Assembly (NCBI GenBank): GCA_018389105.1
Contig: JACATO010001052.1
Location: forward strand, 87,501 to 151,500
DNA from: Nautilus pompilius
Lineage: Eukaryota > Mollusca > Cephalopoda > Nautilida > Nautilidae
Reading direction: 5' to 3'
DNA: 64,000 nt
The notes beneath the pieces were generated by a model. It made no database searches. It saw only the letters and a program-made list of their open reading frames with translations, and was not told where the DNA came from. Positions 35,460 through 46,479 of the stretch are shown here, piece after piece. The translations under genes and the position numbers were made by a program. Within the stretch, counting starts at the first letter, position 1. Each line of letters begins with the position of its first letter.

Positions 35460-37770
35460 GCTAGACGATAAGTTAGATATGTGAAGATGCATATTGAAGA
35501 TCACGAACTCCTGTGGCACGTGATGCTGCTTCCGTATCAAATAACCTATCTAAAATATTCCGAAAGCTTCGTTACTACGTAAATCTTGTAGTCTGAACAC
35601 TAACCTCCCCTAGAGCCTCTGTATCTGTTCTTGGTGGCTGAAACAACACCTAATTATTGGCCGATCTTTAAAATAATGACAGCTCCAAACGTAGACAGAA
35701 AGCCAGATATTACCATGTGCGTCACAAGTTTAGAGTACCTGCTGGAACTCAGACCTGCGTACTTTCTATTGCTACTGATCTTGAGGGGTTATATTCTGTG
35801 ACTCTCCAGCGTGTTTGTTTCTTGTCTGATTGCAGCTCAGTCTAGTTTGTTCTAGCAGTTCATCCCGACCCATCCGAGGATGGGACATTTGCGTTGTATT
35901 TTTTCTTCTCTTTCTTGTCTACCAGCCTATTCAGAAATTTAAATCAGATGTCCTTACTCTCAGCAACACCGTACTGACAGATCCGGCGCACATTTAAAGA
36001 CCACCCGCGAACCCGTACGATGTCTTACGTACGCACATCGAACAGTTCGCCCAAGAACGAGGCTTCCGGGGCGTCGTTCGCGATCTCGGTGACAGAACCA
36101 TCGATAACAGACTCCATCAGATACTTCACGGAAATCCAGAATTTTTAAATTTAAAAAAAAAAAAAAGAGTCTCATTTTCGTTACCTTCGTCCAGAATTCT
36201 TGTCTTAAAAACCGGCTTGGCGAGAAGAGTTTCATTTAGTAAGTCAGTTCCATCTAAACCAACGAGCTCTTCCGTTATTAGTCTTGTGACCATATTCGCT
36301 CCGACCGATGCTACCGGCCTGTGAATGCTGGAACATGGCGAGGCAAAAACACCTGTACCACAGTAGTGGCTGTTTACTCGTGTTGACTCAGCAGTACATT
36401 AGGAGTTTTAATTGCGTTCTCGCCAGTAGAGATGGTGATTTAATTGCATTTAATTGGCAATACATTATGGCCTTAATGGCGAAGTTAATTGTACACCGTG
36501 TAGTTAGCAGTGTTAATTGTTTTTGACAGTATATAGTAAGCTTTAATTTATATCTTCGACGCTACCCCACGGCTTTAATACCGAAATTCGCTGTACATTA
36601 AGGGTTTCGTGGGGCATCAATAGATTCCATGGCAGAGATGGCACTGAATCAGAACCGTTTCTGAAGACGGTTAGTTTTTCGTTTTTTCTCTCAAAGAGTC
36701 CAAGAACAGCCGGAAGAGCGGTTGGCACCGTGAACTGGTAAGCGACAGTCATAAGCTCGTCTACCACGTTACATGTCGTCCAGAGCCGCTCTCCTATTTT
36801 TTTTAAATGGAAAAACGGTGGATATAAGGAAGAATAGGTCTTTACGTCGACTCAGCAGGGGGGGAGGGGAGACATCTTCGGTACTCGCTCGCCCTCTACC
36901 CACGGAGCGCGCGAGATTCCCGTTCTCCTCTCGAGAGTTTACTCCAACCTGGCTGTATTAAAATTCTGCTTGTTAAATTACCTATATGATTATGGCCCCG
37001 AGATACGCATTATCCATTCTCTCCCCCCCCCCCGCCCACCTTTTTTTTTTTTTTTTTTAATTTTCTGGTTCTCTTCTCCAAATTTAATCACTCCGGTGAC
37101 TGTGGGTTAGTTAGTTATTCCGCTGGCCCGACATAGCCCCGGAAACGCGAGCAGACCGGTCACTCGGCTCTCCTGCGAAACCAGAGAGATGGAGAGATGG
37201 AGAGAGAGAGTCAGCGGCCCGGGAATGGCTGGTGTAATTGTATCTGGCCGGCCTAGGGCGAGCCGCCATACCCCGCGGCTCGCCGACGGTATGAGTACGC
37301 CTGCCCACCATTATTAGCTCTCTCTTAATTTTCTTTGATTTATGTCGTTCATCCATAAGTTTATTAGCAGGGTTCCGTCCGGTAAAAGCTGAGCTGAAAT
37401 TTACAGAAGTTCTTGGTCGGCTAATTCTCTAGAGCCGAGAGGCTTCGTGCCGTCAAGTCTAGCGGAATGTAAACGACTCGTGCATTCCTTTGTTGTTGAG
37501 ATCCTTACGAGAATTTATGTAATTATATTTATATACATATATATATATATATTATATATACTATTACCCGTTTCATCTGTAGAGTTGATAGAAGAACGAA
37601 AGAAAAAAGATACCTTTTACTTCAACTGAACTCGAAACTGCAGCTGTGTTCTCTTGTCTTCAGAGTCAGCATAGTTCAGGGTTCTCCCACTTCCCTCCTC
37701 AGCATCTTTCTGTTTTCTCTCCTCTCCTACCTCTCTTTCGCTTTTCTTCCGTTACAGTTTCCACTTATTA
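35460..37770. other. No gene recognised; CpG-rich patches
   Basis: CpG-rich patches lie at 35980-36110, 36780-36950 and 37110-37300, with poly-C/poly-T at 37021-37060 and a TA run at 37536-37556. Frames in these patches do not match families I know. Confidence 0.4.
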
Positions 37771-37771
37771 A

Positions 37772-37773
37772 AT

Positions 37774-37832
<59 letters not shown>

Positions 37833-37852
37833 GTTGTTGTTGTTGTTGTTTT
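37772..37852. repeat. (TTA)n then (TTG)n microsatellite
   Basis: About 20 TTA/ATT units pass into six TTG units. Confidence 0.95.
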
Positions 37853-38120
37853 TATCGCTGTTGCTCCTGCTATTAAACATCGCTGTGCACATCATCACCT
37901 CCCACCGAGACAAATGTCCGAAGAAAGCCCCTTACGGCAGCAACACAACCGTCCGACTGTTAAGGAAGTAACGGAAAGGTAAGCTGAATTAAGTCTGTTT
38001 ACCGCGATGTTCCGAAACTTCACACCCTGTCCACCCCGCCGCGCATCCTGATGACGGCGAGCCGGACACAGCGAAGCTCCGCCGTAATTCAGCAGCGGAC
38101 ACCTGATTTCTGCTACGTAA

Positions 38121-38516
38121 TCAAGCCGGGTAACCGGTTGTAATTAGCGCGCCGCTGTTCCACCCTCCGTACCCACCCCCACCGACACGGCGTACGGGTC
38201 CGAACGGGTCGTCTAAAAAGAACTCCGACTGGGACTGATTCGCGGGCGAAACGACAGGGCTGGCTGCAGTGGAGGCTTTGTTTCTGAAATAAAAGTATGA
38301 ACGTTCTGTCTGGATGGAAGAAGAAACTTTAAAAAAGAGAAAATAAGAGGCAAAAAATGTGGGGAAAAAATTTTTTATCTCTAACGAGCGACAGTTACCC
38401 ACGGTTTGGAAATTATAAAATATATAATCCCGATATGGTGACGGTAATGGCGACTCCGACTGTGGCTCATGTTGCTTAATCACGTTATTGATTTCTTCTT
38501 CCATTGATTCCAACAT
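38121..38516 (-). other. Unrecognised 131-codon open frame
   Basis: The minus frame begins MLESMEEEINNVIKQHEP, then SPLPSPYRDYIFYNF, and includes a Gly-rich VGGGGYGGWNSG near its end. It spans an AT-rich block and a CpG-rich block. Its composition does not look like one domain, and I recognise no family. Chance is likely, though the first 40 codons have a coding-like composition. Confidence 0.15.
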
Positions 38517-38519
38517 ATT

Positions 38520-39650
38520 TTTTAAAAAGATTTCTTGTTTTTCTCAGAGACCAAAACAATATAAATATATATATGTATATTATCCATCTCATTTTTTAAC
38601 GTGCGACTGACTCGCAGCCGCAGTAATGACGTCACTAAAACCGTTTCCTGCTCAAGAATGCGCGCGATCGAGACTCACGTGTTAACTTCCTGCAGTGATT
38701 TAAAAGGCTTCATCTAACTCGGCCTCGACGACGCAGTGTAGTTTTTAGATGAGCTTCACGCACACAAAGATGGAGAGAGAGAGAGAGAGAGAGCCTTTCA
38801 TTCTGTCAGAAGAGATGTCGTGACGTTAGTAAATCAATTAATTCCCGTTGCTTCCCTGTCTTATTAAACAGTGAATAATAGTTACAATAAATATTTTACA
38901 AAATCAATAGCCATCTCGACTCTGTCAGATGTACGGCTCACCAAGATAAGGCCACAAAGAAATATTAGGGTATTACAAACGACATTAATTTTCAATGTCG
39001 GCGGAGTTGATGTATTTCTGCTTGGCCGCTGAAAGTGAACAGCCAGCAAAACCATCCGTATCTTCTCAAAGATGCACATATAAATAAATGTTTGCTACTG
39101 CCTCTATAAGCTGACAAGAGAGCGGGAATATATTAGTATCCATTTGGTTTTGTTTCATGTTTACTTTGCATTGCAGTAGAAAACTAAAATCAGGGATCGG
39201 ACAAGACGTAAGCTTCATGCTGGTTAGGAAGAAAGCAAAGTTCCGGTTCTTCTTCTCGGGGAGGACATCAGGACAAACGAAACAGCTGGAAGCATTTCGG
39301 CGTTAAAACAAAAGATTTTTTTTTTGTGAACTAGAGATATACGAAAGTTTTTCAGTGGCACTAATACGGTGTTAAAATGACTTTTAGGTCGCGCATCAGC
39401 ATTCAAATTATTATTTTGTATCGACTTTTCCGCGAACTTTTCCAGTCAATAAAAATACGAACGTTTGAGAGCCCACAATTAAACTTTTTTGTAGGTTCAT
39501 AAGTGGCCAATGAATCTTTAGATGCAAATGCATTCATACGGGTGAAACAAATTCTAAGACTTCACACAAATGTTCCTGGACGATAGTCATATTTACAATG
39601 GTAGGTAGGATAGGTTTATTAGCTAAAACTTCGGATAAAAATCCGACCAT
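38520..39650. other. No gene; isolated CRE at 38,627
   Basis: TAATGACGTCACTAA (core 38627-38634) is a full CRE outside the arrays. A GA run lies at 38772-38792. The rest is featureless. Confidence 0.5.
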
Positions 39651-39654
39651 TCTT

Positions 39655-39990
39655 GTTCCTCTGAACATTTGAAATATACGGTGGGCTTCGTATCCTCATC
39701 TTGTTAAATATGTTGACAGACTGGAAAGACTTTCCTATCCTTAGACACCGAAGATGACATGGATATTTAATTAAGACAGTAAAAAATGTAAAAGGTATAG
39801 ATGAAATAGAAAATGTGCCGCCTTTCAGACTATAAGAGGTGATGGTTTGAAATTATATAAACACGAGTGTAGGCTGGACGTCCGGAAGTGGTTAGGATGA
39901 TAAATTCATGGAACATTCCTCTGCCTAGTAGAATTGCTCGTTGTATCCTCATGAATTCGTGTGGGGTTGGGTTAGACAGATAGATTGAGA
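39655..39990 (+). pseudogene. Non-LTR retrotransposon reverse-transcriptase tail relic
   Basis: The + strand reads YVDRLERLS, then RGDGLKLYKHECRLDVRKW, then, after a shift, INSWNIPLPSRI. This follows the usual C-terminal order in jockey-like elements: RL.KL, RGHSLKLYKKRCRLDVRK, then V.WNSLP. Stops and at least one frameshift are present. No endonuclease or upstream RT part was seen. Confidence 0.62.
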
Positions 39991-40099
39991 AAACAGTGGC
40001 ATATATAAGTGGGAAAACTTCATGCCCTTCATGCCTAAATTGTGGCGTTGTCGTAGTACAGAAAATTGAATGTGCAAAGAGAAAACGCAGCGCAGTAAG

Positions 40100-41861
40100 G
40101 GGAGAGAGAGAGAGAGAGAGAAAGATGACGTCAGTACGAGAGAGAGAGAGCGAGCGATGAAGTCAGAACGAGAGATGACGTCAGTACGAGAGATAGAGAG
40201 ATGATGTCAGTACGAGAGAGATAGCGATGAATCAGAACGACGGATGATGTCATACGAGAGAGAGATGACGTCAATACGAGAGAGATGACGTCAGAACGAG
40301 AGATGGAGATGACGTCAGTACAAGAGAGCGAGAGCGATGACGTCCGAACGAGAGATACAGATGACGTTAGTACGAGAGAGATAGAGAGATGACGTCAGAA
40401 CGAGAGATACAGATGACGTTAGTACGAGAGAGATAGAGAGATGACGTCAGAACGAGAGATACAGATGACGTTAGTACGAGAGAGAGGGAGAGAGAGCGAT
40501 GACGTCAGAACGAGAGATGGAGATGACGTCAGTACAAGAGAGCGAGATGACGTTAGTACGAGAGAGATAGAGAGATGACGTCAGTACGAGAGATAGAGAG
40601 ATGATGTCAGTACGAGAGAGTGAGATGACGTCAGAACGAGAGAGAGATATGACGTCAGTACGAGAGATAGAGAGATGATGTCAGTACGAGAGAGTGAGAT
40701 GACGTCAATACGAGAGAGAGTGATGACGTCATAACGAGAGAGACATGACGTCAATACGAGAGATACAGATGACGTCAGTACGAGAGAGTGAGATGACGTC
40801 AGAACGAGAGAGAGATATGACGTCAGTACGAGAGATAGAGAGATGACGTCAGTACAAGAGAGCGAGATGACGTCAATACGAGAGAGATAGATGACGTCAG
40901 AACGAGAGAGAGCGATGACGTCATAACGAGAGATACAGATGACGTCAGTACGAGAGATAGAGAGATGATGTCAGTACGAGAGAGTGAGATGACGTCAGAA
41001 CGAGAGAGAGATATGACGTCAGTACGAGAGATAGAGAGATGATGTCAGTACGAGAGAGAGAGATGACGTCAATACGAGAGAGTGATGACGTCATAACGAG
41101 AGAGACATGACGTCAATACGAGAGATACAGATGACGTCAGTACGAGAGAGTGAGATGACGTCAGAACGAGAGAGAGATATGACGTCAGTACGAGAGAGAG
41201 AGATGACGTCAGTACAAGAGAGCGAGATGACGTCAATACGAGAGAGATAGATGACGTCAGAACGAGAGAGAGCGATGACGTCATAACGAGAGATACAGAT
41301 GACGTCAGTACGAGAGATAGAGAGATGATGTCAGTACGAGAGAGTGATGACGTCAGAACGAGAGAGAGATATGACGTCAGTACGAGAGATAGAGAGATGA
41401 CATCAGTACGAGAGAGATAGCGATGAATTCAGAACGAGAGATGATGTCAATACAAGAGAGAGATGACGTCCGAACGAGAGAGAGAGAGATGACGTCAATA
41501 CGAGCGAGAGCGATGACGTCCGAACGAGAGAGAGAGAGATGACGTCAGAACGAGAGATACAGATGACGTTAGTACGAGAGAGAGGGAGAGAGAGTGATGA
41601 CGTCAGAACGAGAGATGGAGATGACGTCAGTACAAGAGAGCGAGATGATGTCAGTACGAGAGATACAGATGACGTCAGTACGAGAGAGAGATGACGTCAG
41701 AACGAGAGAGAGATGACGTCAGTACGAGAGATACAGATGACGTTAGTACGAGAGAGAGGGAGATGACGTCAGAACGAGATAGAGATGACGTTAGTACGAG
41801 AGAGAGATGACGTCAGAACGAGAGAGAGATGACGTCAGTACGAGAGATACAGATGACGTTA

Positions 41862-41921
<60 letters not shown>

Positions 41922-41922
41922 A
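40100..41922. repeat. Large CRE-bearing GA array, cluster 7
   Basis: About 1.8 kb consists of GATGACGTCAGTACGAGAG and GATGACGTCAGAACGAGAG units with GA/GATA spacers of 4-20 bases. By eye I count around fifty exact TGACGTCA sites, plus variants (GACGTTAG, GATGTCAG, GACGTCCG). A higher-order unit is visible: 40600-40963 is repeated as 40964-41323, and a third copy starts at 41324. The array ends in (GA)n. The only long frame (minus, 41284-41069) is a product of the repeat. Confidence 0.95.
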
Positions 41923-41924
41923 CT

Positions 41925-42985
41925 CCATAATTCCTAAAAGTTAAAATACTGAGAAATTGTTGATAGCAGCGAACGTATACAAGTTGAACACCCGAGAGAC
42001 TTTGCTTTTGCTTGACTGGATATCATCTGTGACGGTCACAAACGCTAGACAGAAAATAAGACTGTTTCTGTGGAGGAAGGTAGAAGAACTGTAAAACCGG
42101 ATGTCTTTCGACCGCCTGGTCCCAGCTGTGTCCCTTTAACGCCTTACTAACCTCTTTTCAGCAGAAAACCAATTATCCGAGCGTTAAACGAAGTCGCGCC
42201 TCGTTTGACGGGCACCCTACAGCAGTCTAAAAAAAAACGGCCAATTTTACAGCGACCTCTTACTAAACACCAAAACCAAAGTTAATCAATCAGTCAGCAA
42301 TAATTTTAAAATAAAACTGTAAAAGCAGTTCATCCTTTTTTATATTACCAAAAACAAATTGTGGATATATTTTAAAAATTTCCCTTTGTTCGAGAATGTA
42401 CATATAAGTATAAAAGTTTAGCAAGTTCTCCAAACGGTGGAATCTGTCATATTGTTTCTATAAAAGCACATATTCATAAAGCTTATTAGCCAAATGAAAT
42501 AATCATCTGTTTGTAATTTATTTAAAATTTTCAAGGGATTATTATACTGAAAAGGTATCCTTGTTTTTAACCTATATTCTTTTCGGTATTTAATCGTGTA
42601 AAGAGTATTAAGATATCAGAGTTGTTTAAATTATGGGAGCAACTATAATTATAATTCTTCTTCATCTTAAAATGCATGGAATCAATAGTTTCACGACTCA
42701 TTTTCAAACTTATCTTTTTAAAAAGACATCCGATCTCTCCTTATATCCTTCAGCTCCAGGGAAGCCTCGTTACACTCTGTAAACAGAACTATGGACTATT
42801 CACTAATGAAATAATCCATGGAGTATATTCAGATACGACAGTCTTACGACGAAAGTATACAAATTAATAATTTTTTTTTACTTGCTAGGATTTTCTAAAA
42901 AATATACTTATATGTGAAACTGTATGTACTGACATATTGATTTTTGCATTAAACATGAGATATTTATTTACCAATTCACGATCAA
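41925..42985. other. No gene recognised; AT-rich
   Basis: AT-rich spacer between the CRE array and the 50-bp repeat. No coding signal was seen. Confidence 0.5.
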
Positions 42986-42990
42986 CGACC

Positions 42991-43590
42991 ATGATACGAT
43001 AGACTTGTCAGGCCGACTCTCGGTGTGGACAGGTTAGCCAGTGATATGATAGACTTGTCAGGCCGACTCTCGGTGTGGACAGGCTAGCCAGTGATATGAT
43101 AGACTTGTCAGGCCGACTCTCGGTGTGGACATGCTAGCCAGTGATATGATAGACTTGTCAGGCCGACTCTCGCTGTGGACAGGCTAGCCAGTGATATGAT
43201 AGACTTGTCAGGCCGACTCTCGGTGTGGACAGGTTAGCCAGTGATATGATAGACTTGTCAGGCAGACTCTCGGTGTGGACATTTTAGCCAGTGATATGAT
43301 AGACTTGTCAGGCCGACTCTCGGTGTGGACAGGTTAGCCAGTGATATGATAGACTTGTCAGGCCGACTCTCGGTGTGGACAGGTTAGCCAGTGATATGAT
43401 AGACTTGTCAGGCCGACTCTCGCTGTGGACAGGTTAGCCAGTGATATGATAGACTTGTCAGGCTGACTCTCGGTGTGGACAGGTTAGCCAGTGATACGAT
43501 AGACTTGTCAGGCCGACTCTCGGTGTGGACAGGTTAGCCAGTGATATGATAGACTTGTCAGGCCGACTCTCGCTGTGGACAGGTTAGCCA
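42991..43590. repeat. 50-bp tandem repeat, 12 copies, no length variation
   Basis: The word AGACTTGTCAGGCCGACTCT recurs at exactly 50-base spacing from 43001 to 43551. Copies differ by a few substitutions only (CGGTGTGG or CGCTGTGG; AGGTTAG, AGGCTAG or ATGCTAG). High identity implies recent expansion or homogenisation. Confidence 0.95.
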
Positions 43591-43594
43591 GACT

Positions 43595-44700
43595 TTCAGG
43601 ATAGTCTCCACCTAAAACGATAGAGTTTGGAGGATTTTAAAGTTCTGAAAACGCCAGAGACATATTTCAGTCACGTCCACGTAGCTCTAACCGTTTTATC
43701 GGTGTCTGAGAATAAAATAAAGACTCGAAAATTCTGCTTCTCTTTAACTGTCTTCTGGCTCTGAGAAATATAATAATGCTTGAATTTCTACTAAGATCGG
43801 GGATTATGAAAATAGTGTAAATATTTTCGACTAAAAAAGCGCAGCAAACTTGCAGATCTACATACCTAAGTTGCTAGCCGATTTCTCTTACAATGACTGC
43901 TAGGAGAGGAGACCAGATTTTCTGCTAATGGTCTGGAGATAATTCTAATAAACAGCGTCAGAAGAACTTTATATCCACCAGAGTCGGTAAGGTGAAGGAT
44001 ATAGTCTCTTTACATTAATGACCTCTACCAGCTTTCACTGAAAAAAAAACAACAAAATATCTCCGGATCTTTGAAGACATTTTTTTTTTAGTTAAAGGGT
44101 TATTAAAAAACAGAAAACAGCCTGTTGTAGATGAGTTTTACAGCAAAATAATAGAGAGAATCGTTTTCAAGTTCATTAAAAACATTTATTTATTAAATAA
44201 AAATAAAGAAGGCAGGAAGAAAGGAGGAAACATTCGTGTTTTTTTTTCTTTTCTTCTTCTTTTCTTAAACAGACCACGTGATATCTAACCAAAATGTCGT
44301 TAAGACTTATCTCCCCTTTGACAGCTGATATTCCGTACGCACGGGGGGGGGGTCTTGAGGTGTTAGTTTTCCCATAACTTTTGTGTGAACTTCATCAAAA
44401 TTAGGATACAAAATTATTTCCCGAGATATTGATGAAAGGAATATGGTGGACCTGTGCGAGAGGAGGCTTTCATTGTCTCGGTCGTTTCTACATGTAAAAG
44501 TTAATCTATTGTTATGTTCACCATATATTGCTTAGCATAATTTTACGAGCAATACTAAGTAAATATTCAAATGTTTTGCCAGGTAAAAGTATTTATTTAT
44601 TTTTTTAATAATTAATATTTATCTAAATTTTTTTGATTGTTTGTTTTGTGGGTTAATGTGTGTGTGGGGGGGGGGCGGCAGATTTCTTAAAAAAAAAAAA
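43595..44700. other. No gene recognised
   Basis: AT-rich, with poly-G runs at 44342-44352 and 44667-44677. No coding signal was seen. Confidence 0.5.
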
Positions 44701-44701
44701 A

Positions 44702-44834
44702 ATAATGATATTTTCGGTCGCGAGGTGGCGCTTTCGTAATAATTTATATTGACAACAAAATGGCTGCCAAGCCGGTGTTAACTATTAAGCAGCTGTGCCG
44801 GGGGTGTGCTGATAACCGGAGAAAATTGTCAAAA

Positions 44835-44874
<40 letters not shown>

Positions 44875-44917
44875 GATAAAAACGTTCCTTAGAGTGGCGG
44901 GAGTCCCGTAAGTTGGG
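44702..44917 (+). promoter_or_regulatory. Candidate promoter and noncoding first exon of the EFCAB12-like gene
   Basis: A CpG-containing stretch includes ACAAAATGGCTGCC at about 44755, a YY1-like element often placed at transcription starts, and a strong donor GG|GTAAGT with GT at 44918. The ATG in that motif opens only a 26-codon frame before TAA. A (TAA)n run at 44838-44876 interrupts the segment. The link to the acceptor at 46442 would make a 1.5-kb intron. This is inference from motif placement alone. Confidence 0.3.
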
Positions 44918-45104
44918 GTAAGTATTCTGTTTGTGCTATTCACACCTCCCCCCCTTCGCAGGGAGCTGGCTGGAAATTCCGGGATTGCCCACACTCGGAT
45001 GCCTACCTGTCTCCTCCGCCTGACAGCCGAGCTAAGCGCGAGAGCTGGGGTTGGTACGACAAATAACGATATAAGGTAACAACGGTAATCCTGTTAATGA
45101 ATTA

Positions 45105-45462
45105 GGGGCGAGCCCCAGACCCGTCGTCGGGTGGTGAGAGATATAGTGGAAAGCCGAGGTTTAGGGGATGCAGATGAGAGTATTCCCAGGGAGTTAGGCG
45201 AACCCCAGACCCGTCGTCGGGTGGTGAGAGATACAGTAGAAAGCCGAGGTTTAGGGGATGCAGATGCGAGTATTCCCAGGGAGTTAGGCGAACCCCAGAC
45301 CCGTCGTCGGGTGGTGAGAGATACAGTAGAAAGCCGAGGTTTAGGGGATGCAGATGCGAGTATTCCCAGGGAGTTAGGCGAGCCCCAGACCCGTCGTTGG
45401 GTGGTGAGAGATACAGTAGAAAGCCGACGTTTAGGGGATGCAGATGCGAGTATTCCCAGGTA
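45105..45462. repeat. 90-bp tandem repeat, 4 copies
   Basis: CCGTCGTCGGGTGGTGAGAG recurs at 45121, 45211, 45301 and 45391 with few substitutions. Both strands stay open: + gives 30-residue repeats (VESRGLGDADASIPRELGEP) and - gives GILASASPKPRLSTVSLTT repeats. No coding support is seen. The array lies between the candidate first exon (ends 44917) and the acceptor at 46442, so it would be intronic for the EFCAB12-like gene. Confidence 0.95.
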
Positions 45463-45464
45463 GG

Positions 45465-46440
45465 GTGGGTGGTAAGTTCGGCTGTAGTGAAAAGACAAAA
45501 CTTACTAAGAACAGGGAGCTTGAATCCAGATAGAAATCCCCCTTTTTACTGGTGGTAAAAACTAGCAGTGTGCTGGGAATAATATTAACTAAACCATAAA
45601 ACGTAGAGCCCAGAAAACCATGAACCAGTTGCCCAAGACTATTCTAAATATGCATTTCAGGTGTGGCATCCCTGTTTGTCAGAAGAGAAGAATATTGTTG
45701 AAAAAAAAAAAAAAGAATTAATTCTGACTGTGTCATAAAATAACGACACTCGAAGTGACAGTAAATAGCTTTAGGGGCATACCAACAATAGGATTTGCAA
45801 TGTTTTTACCCCCCTTCAAAATCTGGAAAAAAAAACAACATTTATGTATATAACTCAGAACACTTTTATTATGTTAAAATTGTTATTTATTTTCTATTCC
45901 ACATCTTTGTTGGTTCTTATATTTTTAAAATATATTTTATTGATTTTATCTAATGCTCTTAATGGAACATATTCATCTGAGATTTTTTTTTTTTTTTTCC
46001 TTTTACTGTACACAAGGCTGAGTTATGTATGGCCAAAAGTCTGTAGTTGCAAGTAAGGAAAAGTGAACATTTCTGTAAGGTGAGAGCCAATCAGAGCAGA
46101 GCTGTATTTAATTTAGCTATTGCAAGGAGACTGGAAGCTGACATAAATTCCCAAGTGGAAACTTTACCAGCAGTAAAAACTAAGTGAAACTTGAGCAAAC
46201 AGAACTGAACAAGTTAACTGGTGGTCCAGGCAATTTGATAGAATGCTGGCTTTTAAGAAAGATTAAAGAATATTTTGAATAAATGGTTGGAAGTTTTATT
46301 TGACCTTTTGTAAATAAGTATAGCAATGAGCTGCTTGTTAAATGAGACCTGTTTACCCAGACAGTAGACTAGGGAAGAGAAGAGTGCGAATTTTTTATTT
46401 CTCTCTCTCTCACACACACTCAATTATTTTTATTTTTTGC
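45465..46440. other. Probable first intron of the EFCAB12-like gene
   Basis: CpG density falls along this interval. Contains poly-A at 45700, poly-T at 45985 and the pyrimidine tract before the acceptor at 46442. No coding pattern was seen. Confidence 0.35.
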
Positions 46441-46442
46441 AG

Positions 46443-46479
46443 AAAGATTTTAATCCAGCTTCACATTTGTACTGACATT
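46443..46479 (+). other. 5' UTR part of EFCAB12-like coding exon 1, with its acceptor
   Basis: A pyrimidine-rich tract ends in TTTTTTGCAG at 46441-46442, giving a good 3' splice site 37 nt before the chosen ATG. The frame stays open upstream to an ATG at 46342, but that extension crosses the pyrimidine tract and a CT/CA run, so it reads as intron rather than protein. The upstream exon is not proven. A candidate with a GTAAGT donor ends at 44917. Confidence 0.6.

Noticed and set aside
42991-43590. Regular 50-bp repeats suggesting a CRISPR-like array
   Set aside because: The whole 50-bp unit is repeated with no unique spacers, and the DNA is eukaryotic. It is a tandem satellite.
46342-46479. 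Upstream in-frame ATG extending the EFCAB12-like protein by 46 codons
   Set aside because: The extension runs through a CT/CA run and a clear pyrimidine tract with AG at 46441-46442, so it is intron.
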